Of a stretch of 64,000 nt of DNA, positions 36,660 through 45,320 are shown piece by piece. Positions within the stretch are counted from its first letter, which is position 1, and every line of letters begins with the position of its first letter. The DNA is from Enemella evansiae (GTDB lineage: Bacteria; Actinomycetota; Actinomycetes; Propionibacteriales; Propionibacteriaceae). The stretch is from positions 620,001-684,000 of the forward strand of contig NZ_NMVP01000001.1 of assembly GCF_002250705.1 (NCBI RefSeq), given 5' to 3'. The notes below the pieces were generated by a model, which was not told where the DNA came from, did not search any database, and worked only from the letters and a program-made list of their open reading frames with translations. Both the position numbers and the translations under genes were made by a program.

Positions 36660-37172
36660 ATGCGCACCGATCGGGGCCCGCACGGGGAGGATGATGCCGA
36701 CGCGATCAGCGACCCCGGGGCGGAGCCGGCGACCGGTGCCCATCGGCACCACGACCGGCATCCGCACCTGATCGATGCCGATGAGGATCGCTGGAAGTGG
36801 CGGGCGAAGATCCGCCGCGACCCGCGCAAGCTGTTCTTCTACCGGATCGGGGTCGCCGTCCTCGGCGTGCTGCTGATGATCGCCGCCATCATCACCGGCC
36901 CGCTTCCCGGACCGGGCGGGATCCCGCTTTTCCTTGCCGGGTTGGCGGTCTGGGCCAGCGAGTTCGAGTGGGCGCAGGACCTGATGTACTGGTTCAAGGC
37001 CCGCTTCGATGACTTCCGCAAGTGGCCGCGGCGGCGCAAGGCGGTGTTCTGGTGCATCGTCGCGATCTGTGCGCTGACCGGCCTCTACAGCTCGATGCTG
37101 ATCTTCGGCGCCCCGGGGTGGCTGCCCGATTCGGTCCTGGCCGTGCTGCGCCAGCTCCCGGGCGTACGCTGA
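36660..37172 (+). CDS. TIGR02611 family membrane protein
   Basis: A 170-residue membrane protein typical of Actinobacteria. The first ~50 residues are polar and His/Asp-rich (HRHHDRHPHLIDADEDRW), followed by a basic patch, a helix pair with the PGPGG turn (GVAVLGVLLMIAAIITGPLPGPGGIPLFLAGLAVWASEF, about 63-100), an amphipathic linker and a third helix (about 125-145). The His-rich head could bind metal, but this is speculation. The family has no assigned function. It is followed by the glycerophosphodiesterase after 5 bp. Confidence 0.8.
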   Translation: MRTDRGPHGEDDADAISDPGAEPATGAHRHHDRHPHLIDADEDRWKWRAKIRRDPRKLFFYRIGVAVLGVLLMIAAIITGPLPGPGGIPLFLAGLAVWASEFEWAQDLMYWFKARFDDFRKWPRRRKAVFWCIVAICALTGLYSSMLIFGAPGWLPDSVLAVLRQLPGVR

Positions 37173-37177
37173 CCGCC

Positions 37178-37969
37178 ATGGCCCCACGCGCCGCCGATTA
37201 CCGCTATTTCGACGCCCCCTTCATCCCGCTGGCCCACCGTGGCGGCTCGCTGCTGCCGGAGAACGTCGGCCGGGAGAACACCGTCTTCGCCTTCGCGCAG
37301 GCCGTCGCGCTCGGCTACCGGTGGCTGGAGACCGATGTGCACGTCACCGCTGACGGCGTACTCGTCGCCTTCCACGACGACCGGCTGGACCGGGTCTGCG
37401 ACGGCGACGCCACCGGACTGATCGCCGACCTGCCCTGGTCGGAACTGCAGCAGATCCGGGTCGGTGGTGAACCGATCCCGACACTGGCCGAGCTGCTCGA
37501 CACCTTCGACGAACAGTTCTTCAACATCGACATCAAGGCCCCCGGTGCGGTCGAACCGCTGGCCGGTGTGCTCGCCGCCCTGCACGCCCAGGACCGGGTC
37601 TGCGTCGGCTCCTTCTCGCGCGAGCGGCTGTCCGCCTTCCGCCGGTTGATGGGCACCCAGGTCGCCACCTCGGTGAACCCGCCCGGGGTCGCCTGGTCGG
37701 CATTCCTGCCGGTCCTCCCCCGTTACCTGCACGACGACGGTGTCGCCTTCCAGGTGCCGGTCCGGTGGCCGATCGCCGGTCGTGAGGTGCCGATCGTCAG
37801 CCGCGGGCTGATCGCCCGCGCGCACGCGGCCGGTCAGCAGGTGCACGTCTGGACGATCGACGACCCGGCCGAGATGGAGCGGTTGATCGATCTCGGGGTG
37901 GACGGCCTGGTGACCGACCGCCCGGACCTGCTCAAGGAGGTCTGCCGGGCCCGCGGCCTGTGGACCTGA
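37178..37969 (+). CDS. Glycerophosphodiester phosphodiesterase
   Basis: A 263-residue TIM-barrel GDPD enzyme cleaving glycerophosphodiesters to glycerol 3-phosphate and an alcohol. The catalytic/metal site is complete: LAHRGGSLLPENV (first His and Glu), ETDVHVTADGVLVAFHDDRLDR (Glu, Asp, second His), and the late metal residue in INIDIKAP-like FNIDIKAPG. No signal peptide, so probably cytoplasmic. The ATG at 37178 is chosen; the frame is open further upstream but inside the TIGR02611 gene. Likely co-transcribed with that membrane protein. Confidence 0.92.
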   Translation: MAPRAADYRYFDAPFIPLAHRGGSLLPENVGRENTVFAFAQAVALGYRWLETDVHVTADGVLVAFHDDRLDRVCDGDATGLIADLPWSELQQIRVGGEPIPTLAELLDTFDEQFFNIDIKAPGAVEPLAGVLAALHAQDRVCVGSFSRERLSAFRRLMGTQVATSVNPPGVAWSAFLPVLPRYLHDDGVAFQVPVRWPIAGREVPIVSRGLIARAHAAGQQVHVWTIDDPAEMERLIDLGVDGLVTDRPDLLKEVCRARGLWT

Positions 37970-37970
37970 C

Positions 37971-38687
37971 TCAGGCCTTCAGGAAGGCTTCGGCCAGTTC
38001 CTCGGGCCGGGTGAACAGTGCCTCGTGGGTACCCGGTACCTCGACCGCGGACACGCCGAGCCGCTCGGGGAAGCGCTCCCAGCCGTACTCCCCCGGCGGC
38101 AGGGCGATGTCGTCGGCCCCGAGCAGATAGGCCGCATCGATGCCGAGCTCGGCCGGTACGACGGGTTCGACCGGGGTGGTGAAATACTGCATCGGCTGCG
38201 GGACGAGCAGCTCGTGGATGACCTGCTGCACCGGCTCGTCGGCGTCCTGCATGAACGCCGCCTGCCAGACCTCGAACGGCAGCATCACCGAGTTGTTGCC
38301 CGAGGCCGCCGACAGGCCCTCGAACAGTTCCCGATAGTGCGGCGGCACCTCATCCAGCAGCGGGCGGCCGGCCGCGGGGACGAATGCGCTCCAGTAGACG
38401 AGCTTGCTCAGCCGCTGCGAGACCCGCGGCGCGGCACCGGTGATCACATACCCACCCCAGCTGTGCCCGACGAGGGTGACCTCGCGCAGATCCTCGCCCT
38501 CGATCATGCCGACGACATGGTCGACCACATCGCCCAACTCGTAGTTCCGTGGCTCGTCGCCGTCGCGCAGGCCGGGCAGCGTCGGGGTGAGGACCCGGTG
38601 TCCCGCCTGCCGCAGATGCTGGGCGACCGGGCGCCACGCCCAGCCACCGTGCCAGGCACCGGTGATGAGAACGAACGTTGCGGCCAT
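37971..38687 (-). CDS. Alpha/beta hydrolase
   Basis: A 238-residue alpha/beta-fold hydrolase. Nucleophile elbow GHSWGG (Ser at about residue 79), oxyanion segment LITGAWHGGWAWRPV, and a C-terminal histidine in VPGTHEALFTRPEELAEAFL typical of the esterase/salicylate-esterase (plant MES-like) group. ATG 38687 has AAAGGAG eight bases upstream; a longer in-frame opening to 38972 is rejected as it overlaps the neighbour. Substrate unknown. Stops one base from the GDPD gene on the other strand. Confidence 0.88.
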   Translation of the reverse strand: MAATFVLITGAWHGGWAWRPVAQHLRQAGHRVLTPTLPGLRDGDEPRNYELGDVVDHVVGMIEGEDLREVTLVGHSWGGYVITGAAPRVSQRLSKLVYWSAFVPAAGRPLLDEVPPHYRELFEGLSAASGNNSVMLPFEVWQAAFMQDADEPVQQVIHELLVPQPMQYFTTPVEPVVPAELGIDAAYLLGADDIALPPGEYGWERFPERLGVSAVEVPGTHEALFTRPEELAEAFLKA

Positions 38688-38740
38688 CGTGAACTCCTTT
38701 GATCGCATCCGACGGCGTGGCTTTGACAGTACGCGAGGGC

Positions 38741-39601
38741 TCAGGCGAGCGGGAGTCCCGATTCGGCGCGGGTGACCCGGTCGTGGGTGGTCAGCAGCAG
38801 CCGTTCGGCCTCGGTCGCCGGGCCGGGCCCGCGCCGCTCCTCCAGCCGGCAGGTGGCGTACGCCGCAGCGGCCCGGTTGTACCGGGCGAGCCAGTCGCGG
38901 TAGCGCCGCTCCCGTTTCGGGTCGCCCGGTGGCCAGCGCACCAGCGCACCCAGCTTCTTCTCGGCGCGCCACGGTTTCGGGGTGAGCCGCGCCCGGTAGG
39001 TCTGGTGGCTGGCGCAGAGCCGGGCGTACACCTCATCGCTGCCCAGCTCGGCCAGCACCGCGGCCGCCACCGGTCCGGCCGGTTCGGCGCCGCTGCCGGT
39101 GACCAGCAGCCGGAAACCGGCCGCCGTGCGATACAGGTGTATGCCCCAGTCGGGTCGCCGGGCGACCAGGGCAGCGACCCGGGCCCGGATCGGTTCCTCC
39201 GCCGCGGCCACCGCGGCCGGATCAGGACCGCGGCCGAACAGCCCGCGCCAGAAGGTCCAGCCCGTATCCAGCGGCAGATCCAGATCGGCGATCAGCAGCG
39301 CATCGGTGTTCAGCACCTCCGCTCCGTAACGGATCCGGGTGACCACGCCGACCAGGGTGCCGTCGCCGGTGGTCAGATCGCCGAGCACCTCCTCGCGCAG
39401 CGGGATCCGCGGATAGTACTCGTCCCAACGCCGGCCGAGCCGCCAGGTCTCGGCGAGCCGGGCCACCCGCTCGCCCGCGACCCGGGTCGCATCGGCCAAC
39501 GAATCGGTCGACCAGCCCCACATCCGGACCAGTTGATCGCGGGCGTCGGGACCGCGGACGGTGTCCTCGCGGACGGCCCAGAATCGTGGCAACGGTCGCA
39601 T
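38741..39601 (-). CDS. Conserved hypothetical protein
   Basis: A 286-residue soluble protein I cannot assign. It belongs, by recall, to a scattered family with the motif YRTAAGFRLLVTGSG and QTYRARLTPKPWR (about residues 172-225), where short strands and Arg/Lys/Trp clusters suggest nucleotide or nucleic-acid handling. The N-terminal half has YPRIPLREEVLGDLTTGDGTLVGVVTRI, then a segment with DALLIADLDLPLDTG reminiscent of a metal-binding DxDxP site. ATG 39601 chosen. Divergent from rbpA, 121 bp apart. Confidence 0.6.
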   Translation of the reverse strand: MRPLPRFWAVREDTVRGPDARDQLVRMWGWSTDSLADATRVAGERVARLAETWRLGRRWDEYYPRIPLREEVLGDLTTGDGTLVGVVTRIRYGAEVLNTDALLIADLDLPLDTGWTFWRGLFGRGPDPAAVAAAEEPIRARVAALVARRPDWGIHLYRTAAGFRLLVTGSGAEPAGPVAAAVLAELGSDEVYARLCASHQTYRARLTPKPWRAEKKLGALVRWPPGDPKRERRYRDWLARYNRAAAAYATCRLEERRGPGPATEAERLLLTTHDRVTRAESGLPLA

Positions 39602-39722
39602 GGCCGACACCGTAGCGAAGCGGCCCCCACCACCCGGAGAAGTCGTTGTGACCCGCGCTACATTGGGGGAACAGAACGCGTCCCGCAGGCGTTGCACGGG
39701 GGCAGACACACTGGAGGTTGCC

Positions 39723-40055
39723 ATGGCAGATCGTTCACTGCGCGGGTCCGGTCTCGGCGCCAAGAGCTTCGAGGACGAGACCAGCATCGAATTCGCCCCC
39801 CGGACCGAGATCGGTTTCGATTGTCCACAGGGGCACCACTTCACCCGCACCTTCGCCGAGGAGGCGGAGTTGCCGACCAGCTGGGAATGCCCCCGCTGCG
39901 GTCAGGAGAGCGTCCGTTCCGACGGCGTACCGATGACCGTGAAGGAGGAGAAGCCGGCCCGCACCCATTGGGACATGCTGCGCGAGCGGCGGTCCATCCC
40001 GGAGCTGGAGGACCTGCTCGCCGAGCGGCTCGACCTGCTCCGCGGCAAGGACTGA
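39723..40055 (+). CDS. rbpA: RNA polymerase-binding protein RbpA
   Basis: A 110-residue actinobacterial transcription factor that binds RNA polymerase and the principal sigma factor and stabilises the open complex. The zinc site is intact as in Streptomyces RbpA: Cys34, His38, Cys56, Cys59. The basic linker precedes the C-terminal sigma-interaction domain (ARTHWDMLRERRSIPELEDLLAERL). ATG 39723 has GGAGG six bases upstream. A -10-like TACATT lies at 39659-39664. Its neighbourhood with fxsA and ppm1 is conserved in mycobacteria. Confidence 0.95.
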   Translation: MADRSLRGSGLGAKSFEDETSIEFAPRTEIGFDCPQGHHFTRTFAEEAELPTSWECPRCGQESVRSDGVPMTVKEEKPARTHWDMLRERRSIPELEDLLAERLDLLRGKD

Positions 40056-40064
40056 CCGACCGCG

Positions 40065-40676
40065 TCAGCGGCGGCGGTGATCGGGGTCGGGATCGTCGTC
40101 GATGACCTCACCCTCGATCACCACGCCCTCATCCCCGTAACCCGATGCCCGGCCTCCGGACGGATCCTGCCAGGATCCGTTGCGCGGTCGGGCATCGTCG
40201 TCCTCGGGGTACGCCCCCGGTCCCGACCGGAGGAACGGACCCGCCGCGCCCATCCCGGAGAGCGGGTTGGGCGGCTGGTAGTTCCGCAGTTTCGCCCCGA
40301 CCACCTTACCGAGCAGCCAGCGGGCCGCCGGCCGGGTGAACGGGATGAGGAAGATCAGCCCGACGGCGTCGGTGATGAAGCCCGGGAAGAACAGCATCAG
40401 GCCGCCGGACAGCACCAGGGCGGCGTCGGCCAGTTCCCCCTGCGGCATCTGCCCGGAGGCGAGGGCCTTGTTCAACGCCCGCCAGGCCCGCACCCCTTCG
40501 CGCTTGGTGAGCCAGGCGCCGGCCACCGAGGACAGCACCATCAGCAGCAGCGTCGGGATCAGCCCGAGCAGCCCGCCGAGCTGCAGGATGACCCACAGTT
40601 CGGTCATCGTGACGACCAGGAACAGCACCGCCAGCAGCGGTACCAGCCAGGGTCGGCGACGCGGCGCGGCAGCCAT
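40065..40676 (-). CDS. fxsA: FxsA family membrane protein
   Basis: A 203-residue cytoplasmic-membrane protein with three to four hydrophobic segments in the first ~110 residues (ELWVILQLGGLLGLIPTLLLMVLSSVAGAWL; LMLFFPGFITDAVGLIFLIPFTRP), matching FxsA, which is known for relieving F-exclusion of phage T7 in E. coli. The C-terminal ~85 residues are polar and probably disordered, ending in an acidic stretch and RRR. ATG 40676 shares one base with the ppm1 stop (TGATG). Probably the last gene of the lnt-ppm1 transcript. Confidence 0.88.
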   Translation of the reverse strand: MAAAPRRRPWLVPLLAVLFLVVTMTELWVILQLGGLLGLIPTLLLMVLSSVAGAWLTKREGVRAWRALNKALASGQMPQGELADAALVLSGGLMLFFPGFITDAVGLIFLIPFTRPAARWLLGKVVGAKLRNYQPPNPLSGMGAAGPFLRSGPGAYPEDDDARPRNGSWQDPSGGRASGYGDEGVVIEGEVIDDDPDPDHRRR

Positions 40677-41503
40677 CACGCCCGCTTGCCGGCCTCGGGC
40701 TGATCCATCCCCGCCTTGCCGCTGGTCTGGCCGCGGCCGAGCAGCCGGCGGACCTGCCGGCCGCGGTGCTGCAGGCCCATCACGGTGGTCTGCTTCAGCG
40801 CCTCGACGAAGACATCCTTGCCCAGCTTGGAGTTGCCGCGTTCCCGTTCCTTGAAGTCGATCGGCACCTCGACGACCTGGTAACCGTTGCGGTAGGCGTG
40901 CCAGGTGAGGTCGCGCTGGATGCCGAAGCCCTTGGCGTCGATGTCACCGATGATCGCGCGGAGCAGCTCGGCGCGCATCGCGTTCAACCCGCCGGTGACG
41001 TCCTTGACCGGGATGCCGAGCATCAGCCGGGTGTAGAGGCTGCCGCCGCGGGAGAGGAACTCGCGCTGCTTGGGCCAGTTGATCACCGAGCCACCCTTCA
41101 CCCAGCGCGAGCCCTTGACCATGTCGGCGCCCTGGGCGAGCCGATCGAGCAACCGGTCCAGCTGCTCGGGCTGGTGCGATCCGTCGGCGTCGAACTCTAC
41201 GAGCACGTCGTAACCCTGCTCCAGGCCCCAGCGGAAGCTGGCCAGATAGGCCGCGGACAGCCCCTCCTTGCCCTTGCGGTGCAGCACGTGCACATGGTCG
41301 TCGGCGGCGGCCAGCTCGTCGGCGATCTGCCCGGTGCCGTCCGGAGAGTTGTCGTCGGCGACCAGCAGATGGACCTGGGGCACCGACTTCCGCAGCCGCT
41401 CGGTGATCGGGCGGATGTTCTCCGCCTCGTTGTAGGTCGGGATGATCACCAGTACGCGCCCGAGCCCGGGGTAGGTGTCGGCGGCGGTGGGGTCCTGGGT
41501 CAT
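40676..41503 (-). CDS. ppm1: Polyprenol monophosphomannose synthase
   Basis: A 275-residue family 2 glycosyltransferase transferring mannose from GDP-mannose to polyprenyl phosphate, the donor for lipoglycan and protein O-mannosylation. VLVIIPTYNEAENI and VADDNSPDGTG form the nucleotide site; the catalytic DxD-type motif is LVEFDADGSHQPE; NAMRAELLRAI and FKERERGNSKLG are DPMS-specific. It lacks membrane helices, so it relies on partners such as Lnt for membrane placement. In mycobacteria the Lnt and Ppm domains can be fused; here they are adjacent separate genes (56 bp apart). ATG 41503. Confidence 0.92.
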   Translation of the reverse strand: MTQDPTAADTYPGLGRVLVIIPTYNEAENIRPITERLRKSVPQVHLLVADDNSPDGTGQIADELAAADDHVHVLHRKGKEGLSAAYLASFRWGLEQGYDVLVEFDADGSHQPEQLDRLLDRLAQGADMVKGSRWVKGGSVINWPKQREFLSRGGSLYTRLMLGIPVKDVTGGLNAMRAELLRAIIGDIDAKGFGIQRDLTWHAYRNGYQVVEVPIDFKERERGNSKLGKDVFVEALKQTTVMGLQHRGRQVRRLLGRGQTSGKAGMDQPEAGKRA

Positions 41504-41559
41504 GCGTCTCTCTCCGGGTCGATGGGTGCCGCGGGTGCGGCCGTCCGCCCCATTTTGTC

Positions 41560-43221
41560 CTATTCCGCCAAGGGTAGGTCGCTGCCGCGACCGCGTGCCG
41601 CGTTTCCGGCGGTCTCGGTCGCCGGTTCGGTGGTCCGATCCGGGCCCGCGGGCGTCCGCCGCCGGGTGACCAGGCGTACGCCGATCCCCGCCAGCAGCGC
41701 GCCGATCGCGCCGAGGTTGATCAGCAGGTCGACCGACCCGCCCCACCGCATCGCCGGGGTGAGTGCCTCGCGGCGGGGAATGGTGTAGCTGTTGGAGGCC
41801 GAGGTCAGTTCCTCGGTCTGCTCGATCACCCGGCCGTCCCGGTCGATCAGCCCGGACACCGAGTTGGTGGTCGCGACCACGATCTCGCGGCGCGCCTCCA
41901 TCGCCCGGACCCGGGTGATCGCGAACTGCTGATAGATCTGCGGGGTACGCCGGTAGGTGGCGTTGTTGGACTGCACCACCAGCACCTCCGAACCGTTGAT
42001 CGCCTCGCGCACCGTGCGGTCGTAGGCGAGCTCGAAGCAGATCACGTCGCCGACCCGAATGGTGCTGCCGTCGTTCAACCGGCCCTGGATGACACCGGGG
42101 TCGGTGCCGGGAATGGACTGGGCGCCGACGAGCTGCAGCAGCGGAATCAGCGGCAGCAGCTCGTTGCGGAACGGGATGTATTCACCGAACGGCACCAGGT
42201 TGCGCTTGTTGTAGCGCGCGGTGATCGTCTGGTCGGGGTTCCACCACAGCGCACTGGTCTGCCGCTCGTCTGGACCGGGCCCCTCCATCACCGCGCCGAC
42301 CAGGATCGGTACGCCGGCGATCTGGCTGGCGGCGGAGACGACCTGCCGGGTCTGGAAGTCGGTGGTCGGATCGATGTCGGTCGAATTCTCCGGCCAGAGC
42401 ACGAAATCCGGCATCGCTACCGTGCCGGTGCGGGCCCGGGCCATCAGGTTCACCGTCTCGGAGAAGTGGTTGTTGGTGACCGAGCGGGCCCGGCCCATGC
42501 CGCCGATCCCGACCCCGTCGACATTGCCCTGCACCATGCCGATGGTGACGCTGCCGGTGCCCGCGGCCGGTTCCACCTGGTAGCTCTTCCCGGCCATCCC
42601 GAGGCCGCCGAGCACCGCCAGCACCGCGACGAAGGTGACCAGTCGGCGCACCCGGCGGGCCCGCAGCAGCCACCAGGCGAGCAGGGTGCCGACCAGCGCG
42701 GCCAGCACCGACACCCCCGAGACGCCGAGGAATGGCAGCAACCCGGCGAGCGGGGAGTCGACCTGGGCGTACACCAGCCGGATCCAGCCGAAGCCGCCGA
42801 ACGGGACCCGGCCGTAGATCCACTCGCACAGTCCCCAGCACAACGCCATCCAGACCGGCCAGCCGGGCAGCCGCCGGACCAGCACCAGGGCCATCCCGAG
42901 CAGCCCGAAGAACAGCGCCTCGAAGGCGATCAGCGCGGCCGCGATCGCCGGCCCGGCGCCGGGTACCAGCACCCGCAGCCAGTTCAGGCTGACCGCACCG
43001 AGCCCGAGCCCGAACAGATAGCCGGCGCCGAAGCCACGCTTGCGGTAGCCGGTGCGGCGGTCCAGGAGCAGCACCAGCGCGGCGACGCCGAGGGTCTGCA
43101 GCGGCCACCAGGCGGTGGGCTGGAAGGACAGGCCGGTGACCGCACCGGCGGCCAGCAGCGCCACCGCCCGGAGGCCACGCGGCCAGCGCTTCGGATCCCC
43201 GTGTTCGGCCCGGCTACTCAT
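41560..43221 (-). CDS. lnt: Apolipoprotein N-acyltransferase
   Basis: A 553-residue inner-membrane enzyme adding the third acyl chain to lipoproteins. Seven to eight membrane helices in the first ~200 residues, a periplasmic nitrilase-like domain (about 220-500) and a final helix. The catalytic triad is Glu in VLWPENSTDID, Lys in ARYNKRNLVPFGEYIP and Cys in GDVICFELAYD. Overlaps the amidohydrolase stop by four bases (ATGA). The open frame upstream to 43647 lies inside that gene and is not used. Confidence 0.93.
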   Translation of the reverse strand: MSSRAEHGDPKRWPRGLRAVALLAAGAVTGLSFQPTAWWPLQTLGVAALVLLLDRRTGYRKRGFGAGYLFGLGLGAVSLNWLRVLVPGAGPAIAAALIAFEALFFGLLGMALVLVRRLPGWPVWMALCWGLCEWIYGRVPFGGFGWIRLVYAQVDSPLAGLLPFLGVSGVSVLAALVGTLLAWWLLRARRVRRLVTFVAVLAVLGGLGMAGKSYQVEPAAGTGSVTIGMVQGNVDGVGIGGMGRARSVTNNHFSETVNLMARARTGTVAMPDFVLWPENSTDIDPTTDFQTRQVVSAASQIAGVPILVGAVMEGPGPDERQTSALWWNPDQTITARYNKRNLVPFGEYIPFRNELLPLIPLLQLVGAQSIPGTDPGVIQGRLNDGSTIRVGDVICFELAYDRTVREAINGSEVLVVQSNNATYRRTPQIYQQFAITRVRAMEARREIVVATTNSVSGLIDRDGRVIEQTEELTSASNSYTIPRREALTPAMRWGGSVDLLINLGAIGALLAGIGVRLVTRRRTPAGPDRTTEPATETAGNAARGRGSDLPLAE

Positions 43222-44807
43222 CGGCTCACCTCCGCGAACAGGCCCCGCTCGTCGAAAACCGGTACCCCGTCCACCAGGGTCGCCAGACAGGTCGGCAGCG
43301 GGGCGTACGCCGACAGTTCGGGCCAGCCGTCGACCAGCGGTTCGGGCAGTACCCACAGCGCCAGGTCGGCGGCCTGCCCGACCTCGAGCAGGCCACGGTC
43401 GGCCTGCCGGACGGCCCGGTGCCCACCGACGGTGGTCGCCGCGAACGCCTCCGCGACCGGCAACCGCTCCCCCGCCACCCAGTGCTGACCGGCGGCCGAG
43501 ACGACCTCCCAGCCGGAGAACGGGGTGACCGGGGTGTCGGAGCCGAAGGCCAGCGGGACCCCGGCCCGGTGCAGCGAGGCGAACCGGTTCATCGGCTCCC
43601 GGTCGACGCCCAGGCGCTGTTCGTAGAGCCCGCCGGGGCCACCCCACCAGGCCTCGAACATCGGCTGCATGCTGGCCACCGCGCCGTTGCGCGCCATCAG
43701 CGCGATCGCCCGGTCACTGGTCATCTCGGCGTGCTCCAGCCGCGGCCGCATCGCGCGGATCCGGTCGACGCCGAGCTGGTCGGCGGCCGCCGCGACGGCG
43801 TGGGCGGCGGTGGTCACCCCGGTGTCACCGATGCAGTGGAAGCCGGCCTGCAGCCCGGCCGCGGTGCAGTCGACGATGTGCCGGGTCGCGGTTTCGGTGT
43901 CCAGATAGAGGAATCCGCTGGAGCCGTGATCGTGGTAGCCGCCGGTGACGCAGGCGGTCCGGGATCCGATCGCGCCGTCCAGGTTGAGGTCGCCGCCGAG
44001 GCCGACCAGGCCCTCGGCCCGCGCCCAGTCGAGCAGCTCGGGGGTGGCGAGTTCGCCCCACCAGGCGGGCAGGCGTACGCCCAACCCGGCGGCCACCTGC
44101 CGGGTCAGCTCGAGCTCGGCCAGGGTGTTGATGTGCGGGGCGGACATCTCCTGCACCGAACCGATGCCGTTGCGGGCGGCCTGGCCGAGCGCCAGGGCGA
44201 CCTGTTCGCGGCGCTGGTCGTCGGTGAACATGCCGGCGATCGACTGCGAGGCGAGTGCGAACGCGTCCCGGTTGATCCAGCCGCCGGGGTCGAATCCGTC
44301 GGCGTCCGCCAGCCCCGGTACCCGGTCGACCAGCGCGCTGGAGACCAGCGCGGAGTGCATCTCGACCCGGGTCAGGAAGACCGGTGCGCCGGCGGCGGCC
44401 CGATCCAGTTCGGCCATCGTCGGCGGCCGGCCTTCGGGCCAATGGGTGTGGTCCCAGCCCTGGCCGTGCACCAGCGCACCGGGCCGGGCGGCGACGGTCT
44501 GGGCCAGCGCACCGAGCAGTTCGGCGGCCGATTCCTTGCGGCCAATCTGCAGTCCGGCCAGGCCGCGGCCGGTGAGCAGCACGTGCGCGTGGGCATCGAC
44601 GAAGGCCGGGGCGAGCAGCAGCCGCTCCCCCGCCTGGTCGCCGAGGTGGCGCACCGGCAGGCCGAGGGAGCCGGCCCGTTCGCTCGGGCCGAGCCAGGCG
44701 ATCCGGCCACCGATGACCGCGAGTGCGTCGGCGCCGGGGCGCTGCAGCAGCGGTACGCCGGTGAGCACGAAACCGGCGCCGGTCGAGGCGACGCTCTCAA
44801 CGGTCAC
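43218..44807 (-). CDS. Amidohydrolase, YtcJ-like
   Basis: A 529-residue metal-dependent hydrolase of the YtcJ / amidohydrolase_3 family. N-terminal composite beta domain (LTGVPLLQRPGADALAVIGGRIAWLG), metal-binding FVDAHAHVLLTGRGL, GFHCIGDTGVTTAAHAV, MRPRLEHAEM and the late Asp in LAFGSDTPVTP. Substrates of the family are poorly known (amides, N-acyl amino acids). It is translationally coupled to lnt, an odd partner for a catabolic hydrolase, and follows the Lrp-type regulator by 12 bp. Confidence 0.88.
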   Translation of the reverse strand: MTVESVASTGAGFVLTGVPLLQRPGADALAVIGGRIAWLGPSERAGSLGLPVRHLGDQAGERLLLAPAFVDAHAHVLLTGRGLAGLQIGRKESAAELLGALAQTVAARPGALVHGQGWDHTHWPEGRPPTMAELDRAAAGAPVFLTRVEMHSALVSSALVDRVPGLADADGFDPGGWINRDAFALASQSIAGMFTDDQRREQVALALGQAARNGIGSVQEMSAPHINTLAELELTRQVAAGLGVRLPAWWGELATPELLDWARAEGLVGLGGDLNLDGAIGSRTACVTGGYHDHGSSGFLYLDTETATRHIVDCTAAGLQAGFHCIGDTGVTTAAHAVAAAADQLGVDRIRAMRPRLEHAEMTSDRAIALMARNGAVASMQPMFEAWWGGPGGLYEQRLGVDREPMNRFASLHRAGVPLAFGSDTPVTPFSGWEVVSAAGQHWVAGERLPVAEAFAATTVGGHRAVRQADRGLLEVGQAADLALWVLPEPLVDGWPELSAYAPLPTCLATLVDGVPVFDERGLFAEVSR

Positions 44808-44819
44808 GCGGGCTCCCGG

Positions 44820-45278
44820 TCATGGCTGGCTCTGGTCGACGGCGATGTGCTGTCGGTCGCTGAAGGGTACCGACAGCACCAGCGTGGTGTGCGTCGCGGC
44901 GCGGGCGGTGGTCCGGATCCGGGTCAGCAAGCGCTCCAGATCGGTCGGGCTGTCGCACTGCACGACCAGCAGATGGCTGGCATCACCCGCGACGGTGTAG
45001 CAGGAGACGATCTCGGGGATCTCGGTGAGCCGCTGCGGGATGTCGTCGGCCTGGCTGGCGTCGTTGGGGCGGACCGCGACGATCGCGGTGATCAGCTGGC
45101 CGAGGGCGGCCGGGTCGATCCGGGCGGTGTACCCGGTGATCACGCCCCGCTGTTCGAGGCGGCGTACCCGCTGCTGGGCGGCGGAGGTGGAGAGGCCGGT
45201 CTCGCGGCCGATATCGGTGTAGGACATCCGGCCGTCGGCGGCGAGCAGCGCCAGGATTCTGCGGTCGGTGTCCTCCAT
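44820..45278 (-). CDS. Lrp/AsnC family transcriptional regulator
   Basis: A 152-residue feast/famine regulator. N-terminal HTH (MEDTDRRILALLAADGRMSY, then GLSTSAAQQRVRRLEQRGVI) and C-terminal RAM ligand domain (about 70-140; VSCYTVAGDASHLLVVQC). ATG 45278. Upstream in the same direction of the amidohydrolase-lnt-ppm1-fxsA genes, 12 bp before the first, so it may be autoregulated and control the amidohydrolase in response to an amino acid. It is divergent from the exonuclease gene (42 bp apart). Confidence 0.88.
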   Translation of the reverse strand: MEDTDRRILALLAADGRMSYTDIGRETGLSTSAAQQRVRRLEQRGVITGYTARIDPAALGQLITAIVAVRPNDASQADDIPQRLTEIPEIVSCYTVAGDASHLLVVQCDSPTDLERLLTRIRTTARAATHTTLVLSVPFSDRQHIAVDQSQP

Positions 45279-45320
45279 GGCGTCAATCCTGCCAGCCGAG
45301 GGGGAACGGTTTCTGACACG

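Noticed and set aside
43419..45320. Long N-terminal extension of the 5'-3' exonuclease frame
   Set aside because: It lies antisense to the amidohydrolase and Lrp genes, has shadow-type composition, and the nuclease fold begins at LMLLDTASLYFRAFYG.
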